DNA of 64,000 nucleotides from Pezizomycotina sp. ARF18 (taxonomy: Eukaryota > Ascomycota), in the NCBI GenBank assembly GCA_002224055.1, contig AZLU01000069.1:62001-126000 (forward strand), given 5' to 3'. The translations under genes and the position numbers were made by a program. The notes under the pieces were generated by a model that was not told the DNA's origin, made no database searches, and saw nothing but the letters and a program-made list of their open reading frames with translations. Each line of letters begins with the position of its first letter. Position 1 is the first letter of the stretch. Below, one piece after another: positions 1 through 11,781 of the stretch.

Positions 1-563
1 GGATTAGCAGGTATTGTTAGCATCTAAGATCAATATTGGCATGGTTTATGGCGAAAATATTATGATGCCTTGAGAATGTAAAAGTATCAGATGACCAATC
101 ATAATTACTCAACATTGTGACTTGATTTGAAGCCACTTGAGAAACACTTTCGACTATGATATTCATCATTTGGAGAAATAGTACTGTAGAGAAGGACGGA
201 AGGCAGCGAACAAAGGAAACTTACACACCACGACATTTCCCGACGCAAAAAGTCGGCGGGGTTCAATTTGGTTCCGATCTAGTTATTTAGTATCTGTTAG
301 CAATTTTCTAAATGAAAAATCTTGAATTTGAGCGTGCATAAGTAATTCTTGAGAGAATAATAAATAATTTTTCAGAGTATCGAAAGTTGTTCATCATATG
401 AAATTCTTAGCATCTCAGATACTGACATAGAGTCATCACATGGATTTAGGAGCATGAGGAAAATGGAAGCAGCTTATTCTCCAAAATGCAATGTTGTAAT
501 AGATAATAGTGTTTGTAGGGAAGGGATGGAACTCGTAAACAAAAGGAAAAGGTACAAACTCAC

Positions 564-619
564 CGTATCGAACTTTTTTGTGAAATCGCCGAGCTTCGAT
601 TTGATCTGTATATAATTAT
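564..619 (-). CDS. Possible isolated exon of an NLR-like gene
   Basis: Read on the minus strand, a branch-like GCTAAC (636-631) is followed 10 nt later by an AG acceptor, a 56-nt open exon and a GTGAGT donor at 563. The exon reads DNYIQIKSKLGDF followed by TKKFDT. The start of exon 4 of the STAND gene at 15431 reads DNYISIKRNLDALG, also just after an acceptor. The match is short, and no flanking exons of such a gene could be recognised. It may be a fragment of a second, decayed copy of that N-terminal region, or a chance match. Confidence 0.22.
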
Positions 620-1860
620 CTTCAGTATGGGTTAGCATTTCTATAAATATAGGCTTTTGCATCGAGTGGTATAGGGAACTTAATATTGCAGGAAAGGCCA
701 AATGGGTTTTAGAATGGTTTCTTCTTCATAAGAAATACTTAGCGTTTCTGATGGTCTTTAGGTCATCACGTGGATTTGGAAATACGAGGGAATTCAAGTA
801 ATTCTTGCCTAAACAGGAAGATTGATAAGGAAAGACGGTATTTTCAAGGTACTTGTACTTACCAGAGAGTTAGCACGAAGTGTAGGAGTACCTATGCCGA
901 CCAGAGCTCGAGAATCTGGTGGAAAGTCAGCATCGTTTGCAAACTAACTCCAGAATATTGTAGGGAAAAGGTAAATCATTTAGATACGGAGAAAATTGTG
1001 AACCACAAGGTATTATAATATCAGAACGTGAAAGGACTTTAAGTCATCATTCAAAAATTGTCAAAAGTTTGACATTATGTGTTGATTTTCATCATTGGAA
1101 TTCGATTCGTGAAAGTTTGATGCGTGGGAATCTGAAGGATATAGGAGAACTCACAGGTACGAAGCTAATAGTCTTGAGCTTTCAAATCCTCATCAATGCA
1201 AGACTTTGGTCTTGGAGAAAGGGGGGGGGGGGGGGTTAATGGTACGTTATTTAATTAGAGATTGTTGGGAAAGTAGTATCAAAGAATTGGAAGTTGTGTT
1301 ATGAAGGGCATGTAGTTTAAACCAGAAAAAAGCTGCAGCTTTCAACTTTTACTCTTATCTTTGCAGAGACATGCGAAAGCTTTCTTCGAAGGTGGTTGGT
1401 GAAGAATGGGGAAGGACAGGTGATATGGAAAACAACAAGAAAAAAAAGCAAGCCGTGAAATGAAGTCTTTCACATATGCCAAAATCAAATAAGAAGTCAG
1501 ATGGGCGATTTTAAACATCTTGTTGGCCTTCATTGAAAAAAAGTTATTGAGCAGTCTTCTCTGACAGAAAAAAAACGGATATGTTCCTCGAAAAATTTGT
1601 AAGAGAAAAAATCAAAGTGGAAGGAGAAAAGAGGAGAAAGGTCAAAAAAAGCTCGATCAGTGGCCTCAGAGATCTCACCGTATAGATGATTCGTAGAACA
1701 TCTAAACAGGATGTTTCTCCAATCGAATCCAAGGCTAATGTTCATCTCTGACCGTGAGCGGGATAGATGAATAGGTTTATAATAATTGTGTTAACGCAAG
1801 AAATCTTGTGAATAAGGCGTTTTTTTTTTTCTTTCCTGCTCAAGCTTTAGAAAGCAAGAG

Positions 1861-1918
1861 AGAGCCGGTGAAAATAGCAGAGGTTTTTTTTTAAGAGCCG
1901 GTGAAAATAGCAGAGGTT
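1861..1918. repeat. 25-bp direct repeat, two copies
   Basis: The sequence beginning AGAGCCGGTGAAAATAGCAG occurs at 1861-1885 and again at 1894-1918. The copies are separated by a T-rich spacer, giving a 33-bp period. They look identical by eye, which suggests a recent local duplication, possibly slippage beside the T run. Confidence 0.85.
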
Positions 1919-2719
1919 CAAAAATGTCGTTTTTACTCCTGAAGGTCGAGGAGAAGTATATAAACCCAACAAAAAGATGGTGCAGTAGTATTGTCATGAA
2001 GAAACGAGTTTGTTTGCAATACCAAAGGTCAAAAAGATTGAAAAACGGTCGACCCAAGGAAACGAAAGACATAAAAAGAGAAAAAATCCACGACGGTGAA
2101 TAACTTAATGTAAAAAATTGTAAACTAGGAGGTAGAGGCAATGAGCAGCATAAGATATTCTCGAAGCGTGTATAGTGGATAAGCAAAGAGAAATGAAACG
2201 AAAAGACCGATAGAACCAGAAACGAAAAGACAAATGCAAAAGGCGTAGCAAAACAACGAAAAAAAAAGAAGGATATTATTTTATATTAGGTCTCAGGTAC
2301 TGCTAAGCAGGAACATTCAGACATAAGTGAGAAGTTCCCGAAGGAAAACAAACTACTTTGCTACATGTTTACGCCTGATGATATCATCATTGACTAATAA
2401 AGGAGAAAAAAAAAGGAAAAACCCAAAGAGCCACAGTTCCACTCTACGATCTACGACGCGGTCTCACTCTGTTGCAAACCGAATAATGAATAGGGAGAAA
2501 AAAGCACAGGAAAGGAAAGGAGTGAGTGAAGTTGTGCCGAAGAGAGAAAGGAAAGGAGTAGTAGGCAGCTGGGCAAGAAAATCCCCTTATTGTCCATCTT
2601 TTCACCAGTTAATCTCCAATTTCTACCTTCCAGGTTAATCCGGCCTGGCATTCAAGACTCCTTACTGGCTATTTATTTGCGTTTCTGCCTTTTTGGGTAA
2701 ATTTTTTTCCATGTACCTC

Positions 2720-3010
2720 TCGGTTTGATTGATCGGAGGGAAAAAGGTTTTGGAAATTGTTGGCAGCAATAGTTTAATTTATAGTTGCTGCAGAGGAAGT
2801 GGCAGATATCAACACCTTTTAATTATTATTTTATTTTATTTATTTAATATGTTAGCCCTCACTCTATACACCCTGAGCCCTAAATACTAAAAAAATAAAA
2901 AAATAATTAAAAGTGTTGATATCTGCACTTCCTGCCAACTTCTATAAATTAAACCATTTCCAACCCCAAACTTCCAACCCTTGTTTTTTCTCCTTTTTCC
3001 ATCAACCAAG
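2720..3010. repeat. Large imperfect inverted repeat (foldback or MITE-like)
   Basis: The segment 2794-2838 (GGAAGTGGCAGATATCAACA and the following A/T-rich bases) is nearly the reverse complement of 2890-2935. Outer blocks also pair: TTTAATTTATAG at 2773-2784 with CTATAAATTAAA at 2942-2953, and a weaker GGTTTGATTGAT / ATCAACCAAGCC pair further out. The loop is about 50 nt (2839-2889). The whole would fold into one long hairpin of roughly 290 nt. There is no open reading frame and no clear target-site duplication, so it may be a MITE, a foldback element or a hairpin RNA locus. Confidence 0.7.
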
Positions 3011-3589
3011 CCGTCTTCCTCCTAAAGTGTCAGGCTGTTGACCGGGCCCGTGAGAACCTGATCCCTTCCACCGGATGGCCTGTCTCCATGGTCTCAGTTA
3101 GCCAATAATTCAATTCAATTCCCTAGAAAGAAAGTAAAAAAAATAACCCCTTTTGCAGGATGCTAACCATACATGGGCGGGTGGGTTTGTGGTTTTTTTT
3201 TTATATATAAGCTATCAGAGAATATCCTGACTGACACTTTCTTCACGGTAAGTCTCCTAAATTTTTATCGAAGGGGTGAGCTTCCAGGCTTTACTGGACT
3301 GGCCTCTTCACTGGCTCCTCGCCCCTAGTACGGGTTGCCCGAAGGTGTAGGTGAGAGTGTATGCTGAGGGAGACCAGTCTTAATACTATTAAACAAACTC
3401 ATACAGGTTCCCCCTTCTTTACACTTGGAAGGCGCCACTGGATCTTGTGTGGAGTCAATGATGATAACACTCAGTAAATATATTTTACTTGCTAGTACTT
3501 AAATAGTTGCTTTCCATCACTGGACTTCTCACTTATGATTCAAACAAACACTAGTAATGCAGTGCTGAGCTTCACACACAAAAAAAATT

Positions 3590-4030
3590 TTTTTCTTCTT
3601 TCTTTTTTTCTTTCTTTTTCTTGTTCTTCTTGTTCTTCTGTTCTTCTTTTTACGTCTTTTTTGGTTTTCTTCTTTTCGGGTTTCTTCTTTCTCTTTTCTT
3701 CTTTTCTTGCTTGTGTTCCTCTTTCCTTTTATTCTTCTCTTTTCTCTCCTTATTCCTCTTTTCTTTTATGCTTTTAATTTTTTAAATTTTTTTTTCGTAT
3801 TCTTCTTACTTTCTCCTCGTTTTTCTTGCTTTCTTACTCTTCTTATCCTTTTCTTATTCGTCTTTTCTGATTTTCTCTTTTCTTCCTTTTCTTTCTTCCT
3901 TTCTATCTTCTTTTTCTTTTCTCTCTTTCTTTTCTGCTTGTCTTCTCTTTTCTTTTCTTCTCTTTTTTGTCTTGTCTTATTCTTTCCTTCTTGCACTTTT
4001 TCCTCTTTTTTTTTTCCTTTCTTTTCTATT
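3590..4030. repeat. Long polypyrimidine tract (TTC/TTTC-rich)
   Basis: About 440 bp of the plus strand is almost pure C and T, made of irregular TTCTT, TTTC and CTTTT units. Open frames across it translate to Phe/Ser/Leu on one strand and Lys/Glu/Arg on the other, as expected from composition rather than coding. Homopurine-homopyrimidine DNA of this length can form triplex structures; that property is inferred from composition only. Confidence 0.85.
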
Positions 4031-4930
4031 CTCGTGTTTGTTTGCTACGCTATTATTTATTTTTCTTCTACTGTTGTTGTGGTTCTTGTTTATTTAGTTG
4101 CTATATTTCTACATTATTATGTATCTATTGCCAATTCCTATTTTCCTGAGTTATATATATCTCAATTGTTCTCAGCCAGAATTTGGTCAAAATGCGGACA
4201 AGTAGTAACATTGCAATAGCACGTCATTCTCCATTTTCACTCTTCCGTGCCAGTTCTAAAAACTATAGTTTTATCCTTCGCAAAACCATCTCGGAAGAAC
4301 ACCAAGTTGTGTTTTCATGTACATGTTTGTTTATCCATATCACTTCCTGGAATATCTTTTTTCTCTTGAACGTTTTCGGTAGAATGCCGTAGGGCTGATT
4401 TTAATTTGGCTATGAAACGATTCAAGTTTATAATTTTGGAAAGGCTTTCGAATACTACGATGCTTTCATGGATGTAAGATCAGGCTTTTTGAAAAGCACG
4501 CTTTAGTAATATCTGTGTTTGATTCAACATCGGTACATCGGTACAAAAATGAAGAGATCATGGTGAGGCCGACTTGTGGAGGAAGAGTAGTAATCGAATA
4601 ATGCTTTGGACTATCTCAAGCCAATCATATAACAGCGATCATAGAAGGATTAGATGAAAGTTCAAAAATAGATACCCGAAACAAGAGATTTCGTGAGAGG
4701 TTGGTAATACCGGCATTCTATGCAGGAGAGATAGAGAGATAACGCTCTAATTTTTCTGATATAGACCTTGTATTTTTCTATAATTCTAAATGACAGAATC
4801 ATATCAAGTTATTCCCCGTAAAACCCTTTTCTATTACTCGAAAGCCTAAGTAACCTCAGATAACGAACAGGAGCTCCTTTTATTATTCCCTCGAATAAGC
4901 CCAGCCCCGCTTCACTTCCGCTTCACCGCC

Positions 4931-5678
4931 TCATCCGCCGCCTTCTTTCATCTTCAACCCACCCACAATCTCCCTGTACGCCAAAAAACCAACCACCCCG
5001 GAATAAAACCCACAGCATATTAAAAAAGAAAAGGTACACCCACATGTACATAAAATTACTCGTATCCAATTTGACTCCCCGTCAACCACTCCGGACAGAA
5101 CGTCATAAACCCACCATATAATTCCCCCACAGCCACAACAAGAATCCAATACCACACCTCCGACTGTTCTTTCGCGATCATGTAGCATATCCACGCCGCG
5201 AGAGGACCCTCGCCGAGGACGGTTAGTAGTTCGAGGGAGACTACGTTCGCGTCTGCTACTTCCCAGCGGAAATCGGCTTTTGCGTATTCCTGCCAGAGGA
5301 GTGCGAAGGGGCGGTGGAGTATTTTGCACCGTAGTGCCGTCCGTCGGGGATGTGGAGAAGAAGGAGTGGTAGAGGAAGGAACCTGGAGAAAATATAGTTA
5401 GTTCGTGCTGACGTCGTTGGTGGAGCGTGCAGTAGTTTAATAAAAAGTTAGAGGGGTCGCCTTGGGGGGTAAATTTTACCTTCAAGGTTGAAGTGGACGA
5501 GGCAGTCGAAGAGGTGCCATATGAAGATTACGCGCATGGTGGTCGAAGCAGTGGGTTTCATGGCTTTGACGGAGATGGCGTACGCGACGATGAGGATAAC
5601 GAGGACGGCGGAGAGGGAGGCGATTGTTACGCTGTCGATTAGCTCGGAGAGCGGTTTGGGGGGTGCTTTGCTCGTCAT
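4931..5678 (-). CDS. EXPERA / emopamil-binding-protein family membrane protein (frame-disrupted)
   Basis: Starts at the ATG at 5678 (MTSKAPPKPLSEL). Residues about 15-35 form a transmembrane helix (ASLSAVLVILIVAYAIS). Exon 1 ends HLFDCLVHFNLEG, an intron of about 94 nt (about 5483-5390, ending TTTTCTCCAG) follows, and exon 2 opens SFLYHSFF. Further motifs lie in successive frames: ILHRPFALLWQEYAKADFRW, SLELLTVLGEGPLAAWICYM, GELYGGFMTFCPEWLTGS, then LDTSNFMYMWVYLFFFNMLW. These are the signatures of the EXPERA family, which includes the sterol C8-C7 isomerase EBP and TMEM97-type ER proteins. Frame changes are needed near 5335 and 5060 and another near the C-terminus, so the gene is either decaying or affected by sequence errors. 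The family call is firm; the substrate cannot be told. Confidence 0.85.
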
Positions 5679-5902
5679 AGTTGTTGGGATTCGAGCTGGG
5701 AGCCAATTGAGCAGTTGTAGGTATTCAGATGATAAGATTTGATCAATTGAGTCGTCGTATCGCGTGAAGATGGGGATGGTGATGTTCGGAGAGCGGAGTT
5801 GTGAGGGTGACGCGGGAGAAAACCGGAGGAAAAGTTTTACTTTAATTTTCCCCCGCATTCTCGGCCGCCGCCTGCCGAATCCAGTTTTAAATTAAGCGAA
5901 GC

Positions 5903-5937
<35 letters not shown>

Positions 5938-7756
5938 TCGTACAAGGTTTCCATGGAGACGAACAGGGTCTACTGGGCCGATTTGAAATATATGACAGAA
6001 AAGGGCATTTGGGAAACTTTTTTTTTCGCTCACTACAGGAAACCGCAAACACATGCGCGGGTATTGTCGTGATAATTAAAAACTCGTCCAACATATATAT
6101 TATTAATTAGATGCTTCTCCCGTAAATCGCAGCCACAAGATCCCTTTTTTCCCCTAAGATTTATATATATATACTATTACCTAAATACATTCTGCCACTT
6201 CACAGAGCTAGCTGGTCGTTTTATACGAACATTGAAAAACTCGGATTGTACACTCGGCATAGATATATTATATCCCGAACAACTTGGATGAGGTTTTACC
6301 GCTGCTGATTAACTGATAATACTGAAACTACAGGATATCCAATCTCCTTGTTTCTTGCTCAACAAGTATTTTATTCAAACGCAACTGGGGCTATTTCTTC
6401 TTGAGGCATACGGTAGGGGCTAGGCTGTAAGCTAAGTGATGCTAAAGGACTAAAGTAAATCGCCCGGCCTATCGAGCAGGCTGATGACAACGCGGACTGA
6501 TGTGGGCTCTTCGAGTATATGAAATAAGCCGATGCTCCATAACATAGACACTTCGTTTGCCTGTTAAGGGTCGTAGGCGAAAATTATATTTCGGAAGTGC
6601 CGCTTGTGTGATCTGGCTTCGCTTGAAGTATGGTAGGTAAACTCTCGTAGCCTCGCTCTATAATATCAAATCTTTCCGGCATACTCAAGATCCTCGTAAA
6701 TCAGTATCATGGGCACTTTCCGAGCCTCAAATTAGTCCAATTATGGTGTTCAATGTATTAAGGCGATGATATGCGATGTTCCGACTCCCTTCTGAAGATA
6801 GTCTAATCACTATTTATGTCTGAAGAGAGGGTGACAGCCTGCTCTTTATGACGTACGCCTGAGTGACGCGTTAATCCCTTCAACTACTAGTAATTGCCAA
6901 GCTATGTGCTGGAAATTCGGGGATCAATTGCTTCATTCCTTCCATAACATTGGCGTGGCTTTATATCGTCGTGACTTTCGAAATATATTACTTTGCAATT
7001 CAATTATCATATATCGCAGGTTTGATGAAATCATTACATCCATATACCAACTGGGGCTCCACTTTGTACTTTATGTTGCGTGACCGTAAAAAACTGACTT
7101 CCAACAGCGTAGATTACCGTTTGCTTAATGCATAAAACTTGTAACTTCTATGACAGCTGCCCACTCTAGGCGTGGCTTCGAAGACATTATCGGGTGTGAA
7201 TAGAAACTTCTTTTAGAAAATCTTCATGTGCATTATGAATGCGGAGCTGGGAAGCCATCTACCCCGTAATAGATTATCCACAACGCCTAGTCTTGGATGT
7301 AAATCACTAGCAGATAGAACCTTCACTCTAATAGAAATTTTCTTAGTAGGACGAATCAAAGGACTCTGTACCAACTCTATGCAGCACGATGATCTTAATC
7401 TGTATACATGTGTTGATTACTCATGGCTTACTCTCTTGCCTCCTAAACGAAAATATTCAGCGGAGGCAACTACGCTGATTATTCCTGCACATTTTTCCTC
7501 CAATCGCATTAACGCCTGCTATTTATGACGTTTGACGCTTCGTTACTGTACTTATCTTCCGGTTGCCGACCGCTCGGATAAAGATTCCGCAAGCCTAGTA
7601 AATCAGATTTTGGTTTATGTGTTACCATTCTTCACTTAGTTGAGAATACCTGACTGGGCATCTATGAGAGCTACGGTAGCATCCATCGTCTATCGCGGTT
7701 TCGGAGAGTTCCGAGTTCACAAACTCTTGATTCGCTATTACTAGGTGTCCTCTACC

Positions 7757-7795
7757 AGGCCAGGTCGAGAGAGCGTGTGCACGCTCATCTGGCCT
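7757..7795. repeat. Nested inverted repeat
   Basis: The outer arms AGGCCAG (7757-7763) and CTGGCCT (7789-7795) flank the inner arms GAGCGTG (7771-7777) and CACGCTC (7780-7786), with a 2-nt loop. A 7-nt stretch on the left and 2 nt on the right separate the two stems. It could be a protein-binding palindrome or a small hairpin; nothing adjacent indicates a role. Confidence 0.55.
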
Positions 7796-10700
7796 AGCCG
7801 TGTGTAGCGAATTTCCCTTCTCCAGTATGCTCGACTACGAATATCCTTGGAAAAGGACCGCCCCTCGCCTTAGGAGGAGAATGCCTTCTTTTCGTCTTTA
7901 TTCCATGTTCAGGGTGACAAAATTCTCTGTACATATGTGTAAAGCTTTGTGCCTGGCCAGCGCCTATAAGTCGACGTCGGCATAGTAATTGATACCTAGG
8001 CTACAAAATACGAACGCTTGATAGCTGTTTCAACATAAGAGCTCTTTCTCGAAACTTCTTAAAATATTATAGTCTGAAACCTAGCCAGTCGCGGAAGCGT
8101 ATCGTGCTTCGAGTTTCTGGTATCATATATGAGCCTTTGCTGCTCTTACAATGTTTTTAAGAAGATCTCCGCACACCGCCGCCTCATTATGCGCAAGGAC
8201 CAGTTTTGCGCGTGTGTGGGTGTTTCTAACATGTATCGAGACCCTTGCAACCGAGAGGAGCTTCGGGTATCGAATCACCAAATATAATAAGCTTTTCGAT
8301 ATTTCGTTTCTGTTTGTCACAGAAACTATTCCTCGACGTGTCTCGAGTGTTTATAGACTCTTCGCTCGTGAAGCTACCCAGGGCTTTTTGAAGGTGCTTT
8401 AGTTAATCACTACGAGGGTCGAGTCTATGCAATGTGTTTTAAAGACTACAAAATACGTTTTAGCGTTTGGCAGCCTATTCATAGCAGTTGCTCTCTTGGG
8501 CTCGCTTCTGTTCTTCTATTTCTTTTCGGCATCTTGATATGGACCATTTCGTTTTCCGGTTGCGAATAATGATGAGAATGAGAGGAACTTTATGAGGCTA
8601 GGGAGCATTATTGCGGATATGAAAGTGAGGCACTTGTGTAAGGCGTATACTCCGCTAAATCCGCTCCCTTCGTTCTGAAATATTCTTTGATGTGGAGAAG
8701 GTATATAAGTATTACTATTAAGTGCTTATCTAGAGGGGATTCTCAAAACACGCAAAGCTAATTTGGATGAATTGCAGTTTTCTCCTCCTCACGGGTGGTG
8801 AGTATGGGGTTTGTTGTGGTTTTTTACGGGCTTCCTTTGCAACTATAAACGAATCATTTGTGGCTTTTCTACATCTATACTTTCGTTTGATGAGGTCGTA
8901 CGCTTCTCCATCAAGCTTGCCGGTATCACCTTCCGCAGCTTGACTACTACCGTTTTTGACGCTTTGGAGCCACCTATGATCTGCGCGAAGGAACTATTAC
9001 TGCTGAAACGTCTATCAAAGAATGCCTGGTTCGGCTGGATCGTTGATCGAAACCTTCAACAGGCTTTTGAGAGCTCTCTCCAGAAGTGTCGATCTTTTAT
9101 CCGGTATCTTCCCCAAGCCGACACTGCTACACTAATCCCCCAAAAGATTATTATGTCGGAGCCTACCGAGCTTTTTTATGCGGAATAGGGTGGTCGAAGC
9201 AGGTTAGTTATTTTTATGCTGCCTTCGCCCTTAACGCAATGGCAAACGTGTTCTACGCTATTCTTCAAGCTCCAGCTTACTAGTATTAGTACCTCGCATT
9301 CTGCTCACATTTTACGATTTTTAAAGTCCGATGCCCATACTAGCTTGCATTGGGGGAATATATGTATCGACGGTTAGTGCGTTGGGAATTCTACAACACA
9401 GGCATCAAAATAAGCAGTCATAAGGATCTCATGGCTTCCGCAATGTCTGTTTTATACCGTGATCTACCGTCGCACGTGTCATAACACAGTTGAAGCATAG
9501 TAAAATCTCATGTCTCCCAATTGTACACTCAAGCCCTTCCATTTGGACTGGTTGCGACGGACAAGCGATGAAAATCCAAGGATGCGACCGAGAGATTCTT
9601 CACCGCAGAGCTATCGTAACTCCCGTATCGTAGCCGTTCTTTGCGCTCGCAAAGACCTTCAACCACGCGATTCTTGATTAGTAGTTTTGTTCTCGACTTA
9701 ATCAAAAGTCTAATCGGGGAAACTGGACGTCGGAGGTGCGATAAAGGCCTTGGCGTTATGAATATGCGAATTGCTCAATGTCCATGGGCCTTAAAATAAT
9801 CGGTTGCGGAGTCTAGTTCAGAGAATAGCGTTGCCAAACTATCACGCGACATGAATGGCGCTATAATATCTACTCCGCAGTAGGATACTCTCTGGGACTG
9901 GATAGACAGTTTGAAGATACGACAATCTTAGGTGCAGGCCCAAAAGTCCTTCCACTAAATAATATGATAGGTCAAGTGGTCCGGCCTTTCATGTAGCCTA
10001 TATCTCTGCGTGCTTCCATCTGATTAAGCCTGATAAAGTAAAGTCACGTGATGCAAGCAATTCCATTGGCTGCTATCCTTCTATTGGCAGCTAGAAAAAG
10101 AATGGACGCAGTCAATTTATCTATCTGCTCACTTTCTCCCACGTTTCACGCGTTGGTCCGTAACTCGTGTACTCAATAGCTTGTCAATAATAATCGTGGC
10201 CATGCGTCCGGTCCATAGTCGTTGTGTTGTCATCTGTTCAATCTTCTAGTATGCGTTATTGGAGGTCCTATATAGAATAGATATTTGGCACTATGGCTTG
10301 ATAACGACTAGCGACTTTTAACTTCAGAGTATGGCTTTATTGGAAGCGAATGCGAACTCGGTCCTTCTTTTGGAATATGCACCCATTTTTTTTTTTTTTT
10401 TAGATAGGCGTTGCTTCCATTATTAGAAGTCTTCGTCGCGTCCTTAACATATGCCACACTCTTGAGTAATCTTTGACAAGTATTAACACGTAATGGATAT
10501 AAGCTTTCGCTACAGTATGAATTTTCTGTCTCGAAATGAAGCTTACAAATTCTAGGCTACTGCGAGATATAGTTCCTGGTAGGAGTAAACCAATGTATTG
10601 TGGATTCCGGCTTGAGACGAGAAAGGAAAGCCCCGTAACCCTTTGGCATAATTATAAGCATTTGGAATCACGATAGCTGATTTTTTTATGCAAAACTGAG

Positions 10701-11434
10701 CACAGAATGGTGGAGAAGCATTTATCAAAGGTTTTTTCCTTGGTTTTTTATTTGCTTATTTATTGACCTTTGTTTTTTTTTTTTTTTTTTTTCCCGGCAC
10801 GAGCATAACTTAAGCAGAGTCCCGCACTATTAGCTTATGAACTTAGCCAACTCTTCGCCGGAGGCCTTGAGCAAGGAAGGGGTTCCACTTGAACCTTTCA
10901 AGCACAAATAATCTGCTTCTGTGATGTCACCGAAGCCAAATTTACGCCAAGGGCCCGTTACTGTGCTACCTACTTCTGGGGAGCTCAGAAAGATCTATGT
11001 ACGTTGTCTGTGTTACACCAGTATCAGTTTTCAGAAGTTGTACACGATCAGCAGCAGTTCCATTACAGCGTAGCATTGAATTTTGGTTAGGACGTATTCA
11101 AGGTACTGATAGAATTATACTCCATTCTAATTGAATGTCTCGACTTAGCCCGTGGGGTGTACTTGAGTAATATATAAAAAAAAAATAAGTAGAGAGTGTT
11201 TCCTTCCTCGAAGCCCTTTTGATACAACTCTCGCTCCAAATTAACTCCAATACTACCAATCAAGCGCCAAGTCCACGAGTCATTCGACTTGGAAGCTGGA
11301 GAATATTCCTTACTAGCCGTTAAGGTTCCTCCGCCTTGTCATTCGTGTCACCTTCTACAGTAGAGAAGCCGTTAGACCGGTAGCAGAATTCCGGAGAAAA
11401 GGCCTGAGCAGAATCTTGTGCGGGATTGACTGAT

Positions 11435-11460
11435 AGATCTAGATCTAGATCTAGATCTAG
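11435..11460. repeat. AGATCT hexanucleotide array
   Basis: About four and a half copies of the self-complementary hexamer AGATCT. Each unit is its own reverse complement, so both strands read alike and both give Arg-Ser repeats in one frame. It lies about 320 bp upstream of the membrane-protein gene at 11782. Confidence 0.85.
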
Positions 11461-11781
11461 GTCGTTCTCTACTTTTCTTTTCATAGCCAGGGCTACTTTT
11501 GGAAGGTTTCGGTTGAAACCGATCAGTCTTTATCGAGACATACCGGCGGGGAATAATTTTTTTTTTGAAAATATTGAAATAATCCTTCAGCGGCGTCAAG
11601 CCGACGTACATTAAAGGTAAGTCTATATAATACGGTTGCTACTCTTTAATTTTCAGTTTGTAGTGGCATTTAACAGAAAAGGGGCAAAAGGGGCAATTCT
11701 GCACAGATCTTCAGAATTCATATACTTCCTCCTTTCGCTCTCCGACTCCTTCCACCTGAAGTGCTTTCACCAGCGGCAGAG

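Larger units (their letters stand above)
1..4930. other. Gene-poor left flank
   Basis: No complete gene can be supported here. Reading frames are short or low-complexity, and many of the longer ones lack an ATG. Between 380-460 and 715-795 two related stretches about 330 bp apart share a GGATTT-centred block and a TCATCAC block, suggesting an old tandem duplication, possibly of exons read on the minus strand. The interval also holds a G15 run (1221-1235), a 25-bp direct repeat, the large inverted repeat and the pyrimidine tract listed separately. The DNA from 4220 to 4930 shows nothing recognisable. Confidence 0.5.
5679..11781. other. Six-kilobase tract without a supportable gene
   Basis: The tract has balanced base composition with CpG well represented, so it is not AT-rich RIP-type DNA. 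It has no open frame that reads like a known protein. The longest frame (8811-9188, 125 codons) starts with TTG rather than ATG and resembles nothing known. Long T runs occur at 5906-5936 (31 T), near 10387-10402 and near 10771-10792. A nested palindrome lies at 7757-7795 and an AGATCT array at 11435-11460. No RNA gene was recognised. Confidence 0.5.

Noticed and set aside
3030-3540. Possible long terminal repeat or other mobile-element end
   Set aside because: No second copy, target duplication or internal coding region could be found.
3535-4219. Long Phe/Ser/Leu-rich and Lys/Glu-rich open frames
   Set aside because: They are translations of the polypyrimidine tract, not genes.
8811-9188. 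125-codon open frame on the plus strand
   Set aside because: It begins with TTG, has no ATG near its start, and resembles no family. One frame of this length is expected by chance in 64 kb of six-frame DNA.
11372-11614. Arg-Ser repeat protein on both strands
   Set aside because: An artefact of the AGATCT array, which reads RS in both directions.
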